Shown here: positions 1-10,066 of the stretch, one piece after another | Numbering within the stretch: the stretch's first letter is position 1 | How the letters are laid out: each line of letters begins with the position of its first letter | NCBI GenBank assembly: GCA_020060385.1 | Contig: JAGVAH010000117.1 | Location: 1-64,000, forward strand | Source of the DNA: Syntrophobacterales bacterium | GTDB lineage: Bacteria > Desulfobacterota > Desulfobaccia > Desulfobaccales > 0-14-0-80-60-11 | Reading direction: 5' to 3' | Length of the DNA: 64,000 bases | The notes under the pieces: generated by a model | The model's input: the letters and a program-made list of their open reading frames with translations, nothing else | Told to the model about the DNA's origin: nothing | The model's database searches: none | Translations under genes and position numbers: made by a program

Positions 1-35
1 CAAGCCCCCACCCCCAATCCCTTACATTTAAGAAA

Positions 36-59
36 GGCGGGGCCGCAGGCCCCGCCTTT
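36..59. terminator. GC-rich hairpin followed by T-run (likely intrinsic terminator)
   Basis: GGCGGGGCC-GCA-GGCCCCGCC-TTT, perfect 9-bp stem. Confidence 0.7.
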
Positions 60-60
60 A

Positions 61-116
61 CTGCTTACTGCTTACTGCTTACTGCTTACTGCTTACTGCT
101 TACTGCTCGCTGCTCA
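61..116. repeat. 7-bp tandem repeat (CTGCTTA), about 8 units, last two variant
   Basis: Read directly: six CTGCTTA copies, then CTGCTCG and CTGCTCA. Confidence 0.9.
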
Positions 117-226
117 CTTCCCCTGGCGCCTCCCCCCGCCTCTTTTAGGTAGGGAAAAATTGACAAACCGGAGGGAAACATACTAAAAGAAATGAAAAAC
201 TTGGAACTGCAGACGGCGGGGGCCTC

Positions 227-928
227 ATGGTTGATCAAGAAAAGGAAAAGCCGGCAAAGCCCCATTACCACGGCCATCGCCAACGCCTCCGCACCCGCTT
301 TCTCAAAGGCGGGGCCCCGGCCCTCCACGACTACGAACTCCTGGAACTCCTCCTCACCTTCGCCATCCCCGTGGCGGATGTCAAACCCCTGGGCAAGGGC
401 CTGATTGCCCATTTCGGCTCTTTCACCCAGGTCCTGGACGCCTCTCCCCAGGATCTCATGGACTTCCCCGGCCTGAAGGAATACTCCGCCACCCTCATCA
501 CCCTGGTGAAGGCCTGCGCCGAATACTATCTGCAAGAAGAGGCCCTGAAACGCAACCCCATCAACTCCCTGGACGCGCTGGTGGCCTATTGCCGCACCGC
601 CCTGGGGGGCCTCAGAGACGAGCAGTTCCGGGTCCTGTTCTTGAACAGCCAGAACGAAATCATCGCCGAAGAGATCGTCCAGGAGGGCACCGTGGACCAG
701 ACCGTGGTCTATCCCCGCAAGGTCCTGGAACTGGCCCTGAAACACAAGGCCACCGCCCTGATTTTGGTCCACAACCATCCCAGCGGCAGCCTCAAACCCT
801 CGGCCGCGGACCGGGAACTGACCCGGGCCCTGGTGAAGGCCGCCAAAACTATACACCTCACGGTCCACGACCATTTGATCGTCAGCAGGCAGGGGTACTT
901 TTCCATGGCGGAGCATAATATGCTGTAA
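227..928 (+). CDS. radC: RadC family protein (JAB/MPN domain)
   Basis: Translation has the RadC C-terminal domain with HNHPSG motif (LILVHNHPSGSLKPSAADRELTRAL). Confidence 0.93.
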   Translation: MVDQEKEKPAKPHYHGHRQRLRTRFLKGGAPALHDYELLELLLTFAIPVADVKPLGKGLIAHFGSFTQVLDASPQDLMDFPGLKEYSATLITLVKACAEYYLQEEALKRNPINSLDALVAYCRTALGGLRDEQFRVLFLNSQNEIIAEEIVQEGTVDQTVVYPRKVLELALKHKATALILVHNHPSGSLKPSAADRELTRALVKAAKTIHLTVHDHLIVSRQGYFSMAEHNML

Positions 929-956
929 GAACTTTTTTAAGAAAGGAGGAGAACAG

Positions 957-1757
957 ATGCAAATATCCATTGTCAAACTTGGTCACCCTCAAGTGGATAT
1001 CCATCGAGTGATAAATATCATAAACAATAATCAAAACCTTTATAATTTAGTTTATAAAACCCAAGTGCCTAATTTAGGTAAATCCGATCTTGAGGGCTGG
1101 TTATATAGCGATGAATTATTATTTAGTAAACTTGCCCCACATATGAAAAGCGATGTTCTTACAATAGGAATAACATCAGTTCAATTAGAGGACGATTGGT
1201 TCATTCGACCCAACGACGATCGTTCCGGGATGATAGTAACAATTTATCAAGCAGACTCTGTGATAGAAAAATCAAAAAAAGACATAGAGGATTTTGTTAT
1301 TTATAAAATCATTACTTGCATATTGGCAAGTGAATTTTATAAAAATAGCAACAAATCGCCTTTTGAAGATTTAATTCATGATGATTGTCGTGGCTGTCTT
1401 TTTGATTTCTGCCCCGATAAGGAAAGCCGCGCTTTTGGTTTAAGTAAATTATTGATTGATGATCAATGCCGAGGAAATTTATTAAATGCTAATGTTCCTC
1501 AAGAGAATATCTTAGCTATTGAATCAGTCATGCAGTATATGAAAAAGCCAAGTTTAGGTAAGAGTGCATATTCTGTACAACAAAATCCTTATCTTGCAGG
1601 ATTATTTGGGATTGGTATTGGAATTATGGTTAATACCATTGCAAGTTATCTATTTGAGGCACGTAATTTTCTAATAAGTATTATATTAATTCTGCTGTTT
1701 ACATTAGGTACCATTTATGGAAAATTTTTATACGATAAATACCAAGCTCCAATGTGA
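957..1757 (+). CDS. Hypothetical protein, AT-rich gene, C-terminal hydrophobic segments, HDDCRGCLFDFC motif
   Basis: 266-aa ORF, strong RBS (aaaggaggagaacag-ATG), two hydrophobic C-terminal helices; composition far more AT-rich than flanks. Confidence 0.75.
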   Translation: MQISIVKLGHPQVDIHRVINIINNNQNLYNLVYKTQVPNLGKSDLEGWLYSDELLFSKLAPHMKSDVLTIGITSVQLEDDWFIRPNDDRSGMIVTIYQADSVIEKSKKDIEDFVIYKIITCILASEFYKNSNKSPFEDLIHDDCRGCLFDFCPDKESRAFGLSKLLIDDQCRGNLLNANVPQENILAIESVMQYMKKPSLGKSAYSVQQNPYLAGLFGIGIGIMVNTIASYLFEARNFLISIILILLFTLGTIYGKFLYDKYQAPM

Positions 1758-1768
1758 TTTCCTAAGCA

Positions 1769-1856
1769 CGTAGGGCGGGAAAACGCAGCGCCTCCCGCCT
1801 GTAGTTAGCCAACTCAATTGCCGAAGGCGGGAGGCGTTTCACTTTCCCGCCCTACG
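1769..1856. repeat. Imperfect palindromic intergenic element
   Basis: cgtagggcgggaaaacgcagcgcctcccgcc ... ggcgggaggcgtttcactttcccgccctacg. Confidence 0.75.
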
Positions 1857-1965
1857 CCACTAGCCTTTCCCCTGGGGAAGCCATTAATGTTGCTATAAAG
1901 AATGCTCGATATCCATGGGGGGACTGCAGCTGCCCAGAATCAGGGAAGATGGAGGAAAGGTATAG

Positions 1966-3546
1966 ATGCTGTTGTCGGAAATTATCCGGAAGGCCACCAA
2001 GATCGCCCCGGAAAAGCCCGCGGTTATCTGCGGGGATGAAACTCTCACCTATAACCAGTTGGTGGCAAGGATGGATTTCTGGGCCCAGAAGCTGATGGCC
2101 CTCGGTATCACCAGGGGTGAGCGCGCGGGCTTGCTCATGCATAACAGCCTTGATTTTGTGCAGTTTTATTTTGCCTGTTTCCGGATCGGCGCCATTGCCG
2201 TCCCCTTTAACAACAGATATGAGAGGCCGGAATTGATTTATGCCCTGAACCAGAGCGGCAGCCGCATCTTGATCGCCGGCCAGGAATTTTCGGCGTTAGT
2301 TATGGATATCAACAAATCCGCGCCTGATCTTACGGGCGTCTATGTGATGGATAATTCTCTCCAGGAAATCTTCGCCAAAACCGCGGCCCGGGCGGAGGCG
2401 ACTGAGATAGTCGAACTGTCGGAGGCGGACATTAACGATCCCGCGGTCATTATTTATACCTCGGGAAGCACCGGCAAACCCAAGGGGGTCATTCATACCC
2501 ATAGTACCCTGTACCATCATATCTTAAATAAGACCAATAGCCTGGAACTGAGCCAGGATGAGGTGGGCCTGGCAGGCACGCAGATCTGCCATTGTGCCGG
2601 TTTGTTAGGGATCCTGCTGCCGGTCCTGGCCAACGGCGGCACCTGTGTGTTGCTTGGGGAATTTGAGCCAGGCGCCTATATTGAACACCTGAAAAAATTC
2701 AAACCCACGATCCTTGTTTTAATGCCCACCCAATTGCTGGAGGTCCTGGAGCATCCCAACTCGAAAGATGCCGATTTCTCCCGGACCCATTCCATGTTAA
2801 TCGGTGGTGATAAAGTGCCCCACCACGTGTATGAGCTTTTTCGCGCCCAAGCGGGATTTGATCTGTCCGAAGGCTGCGGCATGACCGAGTGCGAGGGCTA
2901 CTGCGTGCAACCCCAACATGAGCCGAAAAAACCCGGTTCCATCGGCAAACCCATTGCCGGGGTGAAGGTGAGACTGGCCGACGCCTCAGGGCAGAAACTG
3001 CCAGATAATCAGACGGGGGAGATCCAATTGCAGGCTCAATCCCTGACCGTAGGTTACTGGAACAAACCGGAGGAAACCAGTAAGGCCTTTATTAACGGCT
3101 GGTTTAGGACCGGCGACCTGGCCTTCAGAGACGAAGATGGCTATTATCATTTTGCCGGCAGAATCAAGGAGATCATCATCCGGGGCGGCTCCAACATCAT
3201 GCCGGGCGCGGTGGAAGATGTGCTGGACGACCATCCCCAGGTCGAGTTAAGTGGGGTGGTGGGTTTTGCCGATGCCCATTACGGCAGTATTGTGGGAGCT
3301 TTTATCATGCCCAAGGACCCGGCCCATCCTCCTACCCCGGAAGAGTTGCGCAAGTTTGCGGCGGCCAGGCTGGCGCAATACGAAATCCCCGAAAAGTGGA
3401 TCTTTGTGGACCATCTCCCGGAAAATGCCACCGGCAAAATCGATCGCCAAAAACTCCATATCTTAGCGGCCCAATACACCGAAGAAGCAAAAAAGAGATT
3501 GCGGGTTAAGGTTCACCCAAAAAGCTTAAAGAGAATAGAAAAATAG
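1966..3546 (+). CDS. AMP-dependent acyl-CoA synthetase/ligase
   Basis: AMP-binding signature YTSGSTGKPKGVIHTH, GWFRTGDLAFRDEDGYYHFAGRIKEIIIRGG, C-terminal ATGKIDRQKL. Confidence 0.93.
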   Translation: MLLSEIIRKATKIAPEKPAVICGDETLTYNQLVARMDFWAQKLMALGITRGERAGLLMHNSLDFVQFYFACFRIGAIAVPFNNRYERPELIYALNQSGSRILIAGQEFSALVMDINKSAPDLTGVYVMDNSLQEIFAKTAARAEATEIVELSEADINDPAVIIYTSGSTGKPKGVIHTHSTLYHHILNKTNSLELSQDEVGLAGTQICHCAGLLGILLPVLANGGTCVLLGEFEPGAYIEHLKKFKPTILVLMPTQLLEVLEHPNSKDADFSRTHSMLIGGDKVPHHVYELFRAQAGFDLSEGCGMTECEGYCVQPQHEPKKPGSIGKPIAGVKVRLADASGQKLPDNQTGEIQLQAQSLTVGYWNKPEETSKAFINGWFRTGDLAFRDEDGYYHFAGRIKEIIIRGGSNIMPGAVEDVLDDHPQVELSGVVGFADAHYGSIVGAFIMPKDPAHPPTPEELRKFAAARLAQYEIPEKWIFVDHLPENATGKIDRQKLHILAAQYTEEAKKRLRVKVHPKSLKRIEK

Positions 3547-3944
3547 CTTCGGCATTGGCAAGGCTTAATCAGCCGCGGTAAAGGCGATGGAGCCCTTCCG
3601 GGAAAGTCTTGGAGCAAATGCTGGCGGGTGGCGTCTTTCCCCAACCTCAGTGGTCGATGAGCGGTACCGGCACAACTCCCGGCACCAATCAAACCAATTT
3701 TAATATTTTCTCTTGCGGATGCGGCCCGAGGTCTGGTGAGGACCCCCAAGCCCTCTTATCTCACCGTCCCTGCTCAACCAATCATCACCCACCAGCGCCG
3801 CTTTTCCCCCGCGGAGCCTAATATGATATGTTGCGGATATACAAACTTCAGGTGAAGCATGGTTAATGGCCAGATAGTCGCTATCAATCCCATCGGGGTT
3901 CTTGCTGTTCAGCCAGCCTCGGTCCTCTTTGGCCAAAAATGCTC

Positions 3945-3969
3945 GGAGCAGGGGATTGTCCCCTGCTCC
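3945..3969 (-). terminator. Hairpin 3' of RCC1 gene, weak intrinsic terminator
   Basis: ggagcagggga-ttg-tcccctgctcc, followed on the minus strand by GAGCATTTTT. Confidence 0.4.
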
Positions 3970-4013
3970 ACCCGAGACAGTATTATCAAACCGCGCAAAT
4001 AACCCCAGCCGCT

Positions 4014-5177
4014 TCAATTCAAGGGAATCACAACCGCGCGGGGCGCGTTAAAGGTTTTAATCTGCGTTGGCCTAAGGCGGTTGGTAGTATCCCCCAGGCC
4101 CAGCTGGCCATAGACGTTATATCCCCAGGCCCAAAGGGAGCCCTTGGCCTGAATACCCAGGCTGTGACAGCGTCCAGCGGCAACGGCCGCCAACCCGGCA
4201 CCTACCAGGGTGGGGGTGGTGCGATTAGTGGTATTCCCTACGCCCAACTGGCCATATTCGTTATCTCCCCAGGCGTAAATAAAGCTGTTGGCCTTGATCC
4301 CTAAAGTGTGAGGGCCCATAGCGGCGGCCACGGTCACCCAATCAGTGGCGCTGCCCACCCGGGTGGGGGTAAGACGGTCGGTGGCATCGCCCAGGCCCAG
4401 TTGTCCATAGCCGTTATATCCCCAGGCCCAGAGGGAGCCATCGGCCTGGAGCCCCAGGCTGTGAAAGTCTCCAGCGGTCACGGCCACCCAGTTGGTGGCG
4501 CTGCCCACCTGGGTGGGGCTGAGGCGGTCGTTGGCATCTCCCAGGCCCAGTTGGCCATTGCTGTTATATCCCCAGGCCCAGAGGGAGCCGTCGGCCTGGA
4601 GCCCCAGGCTGTGAAAGTTTCCGGCGATTACGGCCACCCATTTAGTGGCGCTGCCCACCCGGGTGGGGCTATCGCGCTCGATTTTATCCCCCAGGCCCAG
4701 CTGACCTAAGCCATTATCTCCCCAGGTCCAAAGGGAGCCGTCGGCCTGGAGCCCCAGGCTGTGCCAGCCTCCACCGGCCACGGCCACCCAGTTAGTGGCG
4801 CTGCCCACCTGGGTGGGGGTATGGCGCCCGATGTTATCCCCCATGCCCAGTTGGCCATAGTTGTTGTATCCCCAGGCCCAGAGGGAGCCAAGGGTCTGGA
4901 TCCCCAGGCCGTGATACTCTCCAGCGGCGACGGCCGTCCAGTCAGTGGAACTGCTCACCCGGGTGGGAGTGAGACGGTCGGTGGCATCCCCCAGACCCAG
5001 CTGGGCATAACCGTTTTCTCCCCAGGCCCAGAGGGTACCGTCTTTCTGAATGGCCAGCGTGTGATAGCCTCCTGCCGCAATTACGGGTTTGTCGGGTGCG
5101 GCGGCGCTGAGCGCAGGAAAGATAAAGAGAGTAATTCCACAAACCAACAGCCATAACCCCAAACACCGCAATCTCAT
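4014..5177 (-). CDS. RCC1-repeat (chromosome condensation regulator-like) secreted protein
   Basis: Signal peptide (LWLLVCGITLFIFPALSAAA) followed by about 50-aa repeats GSLWAWGYNxYGQLGLGDxTxRxxPTxVGSATxWVAVAAGxxHSLGLQ. Confidence 0.88.
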   Translation of the reverse strand: MRLRCLGLWLLVCGITLFIFPALSAAAPDKPVIAAGGYHTLAIQKDGTLWAWGENGYAQLGLGDATDRLTPTRVSSSTDWTAVAAGEYHGLGIQTLGSLWAWGYNNYGQLGMGDNIGRHTPTQVGSATNWVAVAGGGWHSLGLQADGSLWTWGDNGLGQLGLGDKIERDSPTRVGSATKWVAVIAGNFHSLGLQADGSLWAWGYNSNGQLGLGDANDRLSPTQVGSATNWVAVTAGDFHSLGLQADGSLWAWGYNGYGQLGLGDATDRLTPTRVGSATDWVTVAAAMGPHTLGIKANSFIYAWGDNEYGQLGVGNTTNRTTPTLVGAGLAAVAAGRCHSLGIQAKGSLWAWGYNVYGQLGLGDTTNRLRPTQIKTFNAPRAVVIPLN

Positions 5178-5908
5178 GGCACTTCCTCCCAGACGGTGAA
5201 GTAAGGCAGAGTGATGCTGCAAGATGCTTACCTTGGGATCAGACCCATTCGCAACTGATTACAGAGCCCCAGCGGGGGGAATCCCGACTTATGCCATACC
5301 AGGTTATAAGTATTGAAAATATTTAAAGATATTTGGTTATGACGATAGAAAGCTCAGAGTTGAGGGCCCAGCCAGACTATTCCACCACTTCCCCCTCTTA
5401 GGGGGAAGGCAATCTTGTTGGCCTTTAACCAATCTCCCAGTGCGCCCCAAGAAATTCCAGCTCATATTTCTACCCGAAGGAATTAAGACAAATTGTGATC
5501 AGGCAACCAGATATGGTTTTGGGTAATCTGTTGACGATTTTAGCAAAAAGAGCTTTTAAGCCCGATGTATCCTTGAAAATTCGTTGCCGAAAGTCAAGAA
5601 AAAAGGACCGTTATGCGGGCGGGTATTTGCCACCCAAGCACCTCGCCAATACCCCAGATAATATTTGAGAAACGATAACATGCGCCTCTCCTGGTAGATG
5701 GGGAGAAAATACGAAGATATGCTAAACAAAATCAGTCCCACCGTCTTAGTATCTCCATAGCCGCCTCCACAGAATCATCGAAGCGCCAACAAGCCACCTC
5801 CTCGCAGATTACCGCCGCCCTAAAACGCCTTTAGGCATATTGCTGCTATATATTTTCTTTTGAAAACCTTATAATTTTATCTGGTATACCCATCTAATTT
5901 TTTTCTCT

Positions 5909-7321
5909 GTGAGTATGGTTCCAGAAAACGTCATTCGGGAAATTGAAGCCAGCGTCGGCCAGGAGCAGGTTCTCACCGCGGCCGAGGACCGCTGGACCTA
6001 TGCCTTTGACGCCACGGAAGAGGCGCATCTGCCGGACCTGGTGGTCTTTCCGGGGTCCGCCGCGGAGGTGGCGGCCATCGTCCGGTTGGCGAATGAGCAC
6101 CGCTTCCCAGTGGTGCCCCGGGGCGCGGGCACGGGCCGGAGCGGCGGCTCCGTGCCCATCCAAGGCGGGGTGGTCCTGGTTTTGACCCGGCTTAATCGCA
6201 TCTTGGAGATCAATACCCAGGACCTGGTGGCGGTGGTGGAGCCGGGGGTGATCCTGGGCAGGTTCAAGGCCGCGGTGGAGGAGCAGGGCCTCTATTATCC
6301 CCCGGACCCGGCCAGCGCCGAATTCTGCACCATGGGCGGCAACGTCGCCGAATGCGCCGGGGGCGCGGTGGCCGTGCAGTACGGAGTCACCCGGGATTAC
6401 GTCCTGGGGCTGGAGGTGGTCCTGCCCACCGGGGAGATCATCGAGGCCGGCACCCGCACCATGAAGGGGGTGGTGGGCTACGACCTCACCCGCCTCTTCT
6501 TGGGGTCGGAGGGCACCCTGGGGGTGATCACCCGCATCACCCTCCGGCTGGTGGCCAAGCCTCCGGCCCGGCAGACCCTGGCCGCGGCCTTCGGGACCTT
6601 AACCGCCGCGGCCGGGGCGGTTAGCCGCATCCTGGCCTCGGGCCTGGCCCCCACGGCCCTGGAGTTCATGGACCAGGTCACCTTGAAGTGCGTCCGGGAG
6701 ATGCTGCCCTTTAAAGTTCCTCCCCAGGCCGCGGCCCTTTTGCTCATCGCCGTGGACGGCCACCCCCGGGACGTGGAGGAGCGGGCCGGGGCCATGGCCC
6801 GGTTCTGTGAAGAGCAGGGGGCCAAACCGGTGCTCCGGGCCAAAACCGCGGCGGAGGCCGAAGAATTGTGGCAGGCCCGGAAGGTCGTCTCCCCGGCCCT
6901 CAAGAAGATAAAGCCCCAGAAAGTGAGCGAGGACGTGGTGGTGCCCCTGGGGGCCATCCCGGACTTGATCGCGGCCCTGGAAGAGCTGTCCCAACGCCGG
7001 GGCCTGGTGATCCCCTGCTACGGCCACGCGGGGGACGGCAACATCCACGTCAACGTCCTTTATGACCGCGGCCGGCCGGGGGAAGTGGAGGCGGTGGAGC
7101 CTACGGTGGAGGAGATTTTTGTCCTGGTGCGGGGGCTTAAGGGCACCCTTTCCGGGGAGCACGGCATCGGCCTCACCAAGGCCCCCTATCTGGGAATGGA
7201 ACTGGCGCCTGCGGCCATCGCCCTGCAGAAACGCCTCAAGCAGGCCTTTGACCCCAACAACATTATGAATCCGGGCAAGATTTTTCCCCCAGGGGAGAAA
7301 GCTAAGGACCCCCGGGTTTGA
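5909..7321 (+). CDS. glcD: FAD-binding oxidase, glycolate oxidase GlcD / D-lactate dehydrogenase-like
   Basis: PVVPRGAGTGRSGGSVP FAD-binding motif, C-terminal GDGNIHVN and SGEHGIG motifs. Confidence 0.9.
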   Translation: MSMVPENVIREIEASVGQEQVLTAAEDRWTYAFDATEEAHLPDLVVFPGSAAEVAAIVRLANEHRFPVVPRGAGTGRSGGSVPIQGGVVLVLTRLNRILEINTQDLVAVVEPGVILGRFKAAVEEQGLYYPPDPASAEFCTMGGNVAECAGGAVAVQYGVTRDYVLGLEVVLPTGEIIEAGTRTMKGVVGYDLTRLFLGSEGTLGVITRITLRLVAKPPARQTLAAAFGTLTAAAGAVSRILASGLAPTALEFMDQVTLKCVREMLPFKVPPQAAALLLIAVDGHPRDVEERAGAMARFCEEQGAKPVLRAKTAAEAEELWQARKVVSPALKKIKPQKVSEDVVVPLGAIPDLIAALEELSQRRGLVIPCYGHAGDGNIHVNVLYDRGRPGEVEAVEPTVEEIFVLVRGLKGTLSGEHGIGLTKAPYLGMELAPAAIALQKRLKQAFDPNNIMNPGKIFPPGEKAKDPRV

Positions 7322-7459
7322 CTTCCGCCCCCGCATGGGAGCCGGGGCCTTAAGGGAATTAATATTTTAGAAATTTTTAATGCTTGACAAAATTTTCACA
7401 ATGACGTAGTTTGAAAAACCAAAAACCGGCGATAAAATCTTTAAGGAGGATATGTCGGC

Positions 7460-7777
7460 ATGGCCACTATCGAATACAAGGGTAAAACTTTTAGCGTTGA
7501 TGAAGACGGCTTCCTGGAAAACCTGGATCAGTGGTGCCAGGAATGGGTGGATTATGTGAAGGATTCCGAGGGCATCAAGGAACTGACCGACGAGCATTGG
7601 AAGGTCATCAATATGCTCCAGGATTATTATAAAAAGAATGGCATCGCCCCCATGGTACGGATTCTCTCCAAGGTGACCGGCTTCAAGCTGAAACATATCT
7701 ATGAGCTGTTCCCCTCCGGGCCGGGCAAAGGCGCCTGTAAGATGGCAGGGTTGGCCAAACCCACCGGTTGCGTCTAA
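7460..7777 (+). CDS. dsrC: TusE/DsrC/DsvC family sulfur relay protein
   Basis: 105 aa, C-terminal GPGKGACKMAGLAKPTGCV with the two conserved Cys of DsrC. Confidence 0.95.
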   Translation: MATIEYKGKTFSVDEDGFLENLDQWCQEWVDYVKDSEGIKELTDEHWKVINMLQDYYKKNGIAPMVRILSKVTGFKLKHIYELFPSGPGKGACKMAGLAKPTGCV

Positions 7778-7812
7778 GCCATCCTCCATTTACATATATC
7801 TTAGCGATTTCT

Positions 7813-7848
7813 AAGCAGATTCCCCCTACCCCAGGGGGAATCTGCTTG
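7813..7848 (+). terminator. Strong hairpin downstream of dsrC
   Basis: Perfect 14-bp stem AGCAGATTCCCCCT-ACCCC-AGGGGGAATCTGCT. Confidence 0.7.
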
Positions 7849-8030
7849 AATTTTGGCACTAGAGGCGCGCCTTCCAAGGCCGGGAAAGAATCATTTGACA
7901 ATCCTCCCTTTTTTCCTTTAAAATTCAAAAAAATAATATGTCCTGCTAGTCTTTTCCGGTTGCACCCCGGTCCGCCGCCATGGCGGGACCGCCGCCGACT
8001 CTGTCTAGGGTTCCTGAAGGAGGTGCCCTT

Positions 8031-9884
8031 ATGTCCCACCTCATAAAAAAAGTTTTATTCATCGAACCTCGAGCTCCCCGCCCCCATATCTTCAGCCGGG
8101 TGGCCATCCCCCGGATCGGCCCGGTGCTGTTGGGCACCATCCTGCAGCGCCAGGGGCTGGAGGTAAAGGTCATCATTGAGGAGATCTCTTCACCGGATCA
8201 TCAGACCCTTAACTTTAACCCCGACCTGGTCTGCATCTCCAGTATCACTTCCACCGCGCCCCGGGCTTATGAATTGGGAGACTACTACCGGCGGCAAGGG
8301 GTGCCGGTGGTCATGGGCGGGGCCCATTCCAGCTTTGTGGTCCGGGAATCCCTGGACCATGCCGACTACGTCATCTGCGGGGAGGGGGACGAGGCCTTGC
8401 CGGAATTGGTGGCCAACCTCAACTCCGGGGGAGACCTGGCCGGGGTGCAGAACCTGTCCTATTTGGAAGGCGAGACCCTGCGCCAGAACCCCTGGCGGCC
8501 TTTCCTGGAGAACCTGGACGATCTCCCCATCCCCAATTACAACCTGGTCCACGACTGGAACGCCCGCCGGGGCCGCCGCTTCGTGTCCATTGCCACTTCC
8601 CGGGGCTGCCCCTTTAATTGCCGCTTCTGCGGGGTGATCAAGCTCTTCGGCCGCAAGTACCGCTATAATTCCGTGGACCGGGTGATGGAGGAGATCCGGC
8701 AAAACGGGGTCAAGGCCCACCATGTCTTTTTCTGCGACGACAATTTCACCGCGGATCGCAACCGGATCAAGGAATTGTGCCAGCGGATGCTCCAGGAGAA
8801 CCTGAACATCGAGTGGAGCGCCCAGGTGCGGGTGGAGGCGGCCAATGATGAGGAATTGATGGAACTCATGGCCCGGGCCGGCTGCTACTGTGTCTTCGTG
8901 GGCCTGGAATCTATCAATCCCGCCACCTTGAAGCTCTACAACAAATCCCAAACCGTGGAAAACATCAAGGATTGCGTCATTAATTTCCATCGCCACGGCA
9001 TCCGGGTCCACGGCATGTTCGTCTTCGGTTCCGAAGAGGACCACTACCAGGTCATCCGGGACACCGTGAAGTTTTCCCGGCAGTTGGATTTGGATTCTTT
9101 GCAATACCTGATCCTCACCCCCATTCCCGGCACCCCGGTCTATCAGGAATTGGAGGACCAAAACCGCATCTTCTGCCGGGATTGGAGCCACTACGACGGC
9201 CATCACGCGGTCTTCCAGCCCCGGCAGCTCACCCCTTATGAGCTCCAATATGAGACCATCCGGGCCATGAAAAAGTTTTACTCCTGGCCTTCGGTGCTCA
9301 AACGCCTGATCGCCCGGGATTGGTTTTATGTCAAACTCAAGGCTTACGGGCGTTTCCTGATGTGGAAATCCCAGTGGGGTAAGAGCAACCACGTATTGCA
9401 CTTGAAAGAACAGCTCTTTTCCCGGGTGCGGCAACTCCGGGGCTGGCTCCCGGGGGGCAACTACGTGCCCCGGGTCGGCATCCCCGCGGATATCTGGAAG
9501 CTGGGCCCCTGGGAGAACAGCCACCGGGAATTTCTCCTGCGGTTTCTGCGGCGCCTGGGGGTGGAAGTGGTCCAGGAGGGGGCAGCCGATAAGGCGGAAA
9601 CCGGTCCCCTCTCCTTGGTGCAAACGGAAATTGCCCGTCTCCAGGAAAAGGCCGATCTCATCCTTCTGCCCCTCTGGGAAGGATTGGAGGAGGCCCGCCA
9701 AAAGATCAAGGACGCGCACCAGCATATCACCCAGGAAACCGTGTCCCGCCTGCTGACCCTGGAGTTCAGCCGGGAATCTTTTTATAACGCCTGCATGGAA
9801 TTGGGCCTCTGCTTCCAGAAACGGCTGCGGCGCATCCGCCGCATCTACTTCCAGACCCTGGCCGAAGTGGGGGCGCAGATTTAA
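8031..9884 (+). CDS. B12-binding domain radical SAM protein
   Basis: Start chosen at ATG preceded by ggaggtg; radical SAM CX3CX2C in ATSRGCPFNCRFCGV; N-terminal B12-binding-like region. Confidence 0.88.
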   Translation: MSHLIKKVLFIEPRAPRPHIFSRVAIPRIGPVLLGTILQRQGLEVKVIIEEISSPDHQTLNFNPDLVCISSITSTAPRAYELGDYYRRQGVPVVMGGAHSSFVVRESLDHADYVICGEGDEALPELVANLNSGGDLAGVQNLSYLEGETLRQNPWRPFLENLDDLPIPNYNLVHDWNARRGRRFVSIATSRGCPFNCRFCGVIKLFGRKYRYNSVDRVMEEIRQNGVKAHHVFFCDDNFTADRNRIKELCQRMLQENLNIEWSAQVRVEAANDEELMELMARAGCYCVFVGLESINPATLKLYNKSQTVENIKDCVINFHRHGIRVHGMFVFGSEEDHYQVIRDTVKFSRQLDLDSLQYLILTPIPGTPVYQELEDQNRIFCRDWSHYDGHHAVFQPRQLTPYELQYETIRAMKKFYSWPSVLKRLIARDWFYVKLKAYGRFLMWKSQWGKSNHVLHLKEQLFSRVRQLRGWLPGGNYVPRVGIPADIWKLGPWENSHREFLLRFLRRLGVEVVQEGAADKAETGPLSLVQTEIARLQEKADLILLPLWEGLEEARQKIKDAHQHITQETVSRLLTLEFSRESFYNACMELGLCFQKRLRRIRRIYFQTLAEVGAQI

Positions 9885-9962
9885 GGAATAATGTTGCAGG
9901 GAAGGCGGGGCAGCAGCGGCTCCCACGCCCTCCCCTCAAACTCCCCTCCCTACCCTCTTGAC

Positions 9963-10000
9963 AAAAAGGGGCGGACCCGCAGGTCCGCCCCCTCTTTTTC
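9963..10000. terminator. Bidirectional intrinsic terminator
   Basis: aaaaaggggcggaccc-gca-ggtccgccccctcttttt. Confidence 0.8.
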
Positions 10001-10066
10001 CCAATCAAGGGCTCTGAAAGCAAATAAACCCAAGATACTAGATAGTTGACCTCACCGCATTACCTG

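Noticed and set aside
86-976. 296-aa minus-strand ORF opposite radC
   Set aside because: Antisense to a clear radC; low-complexity G/H/Q-rich shadow ORF typical of high-GC DNA.
3700-4017. 105-aa minus ORF overlapping the RCC1 stop
   Set aside because: TTG start, no recognised domain, and it contains the likely terminator hairpin; probably non-coding or a decayed tail.
4308-5156. Plus-strand repetitive ORFs (4308..4709, 4761..5156)
   Set aside because: Antisense readings of the RCC1 tandem repeats; the minus frame has signal peptide and recognised blades.
8190-9926. 578-aa minus-strand ORF
   Set aside because: Shadow of radical SAM gene, no family resemblance.
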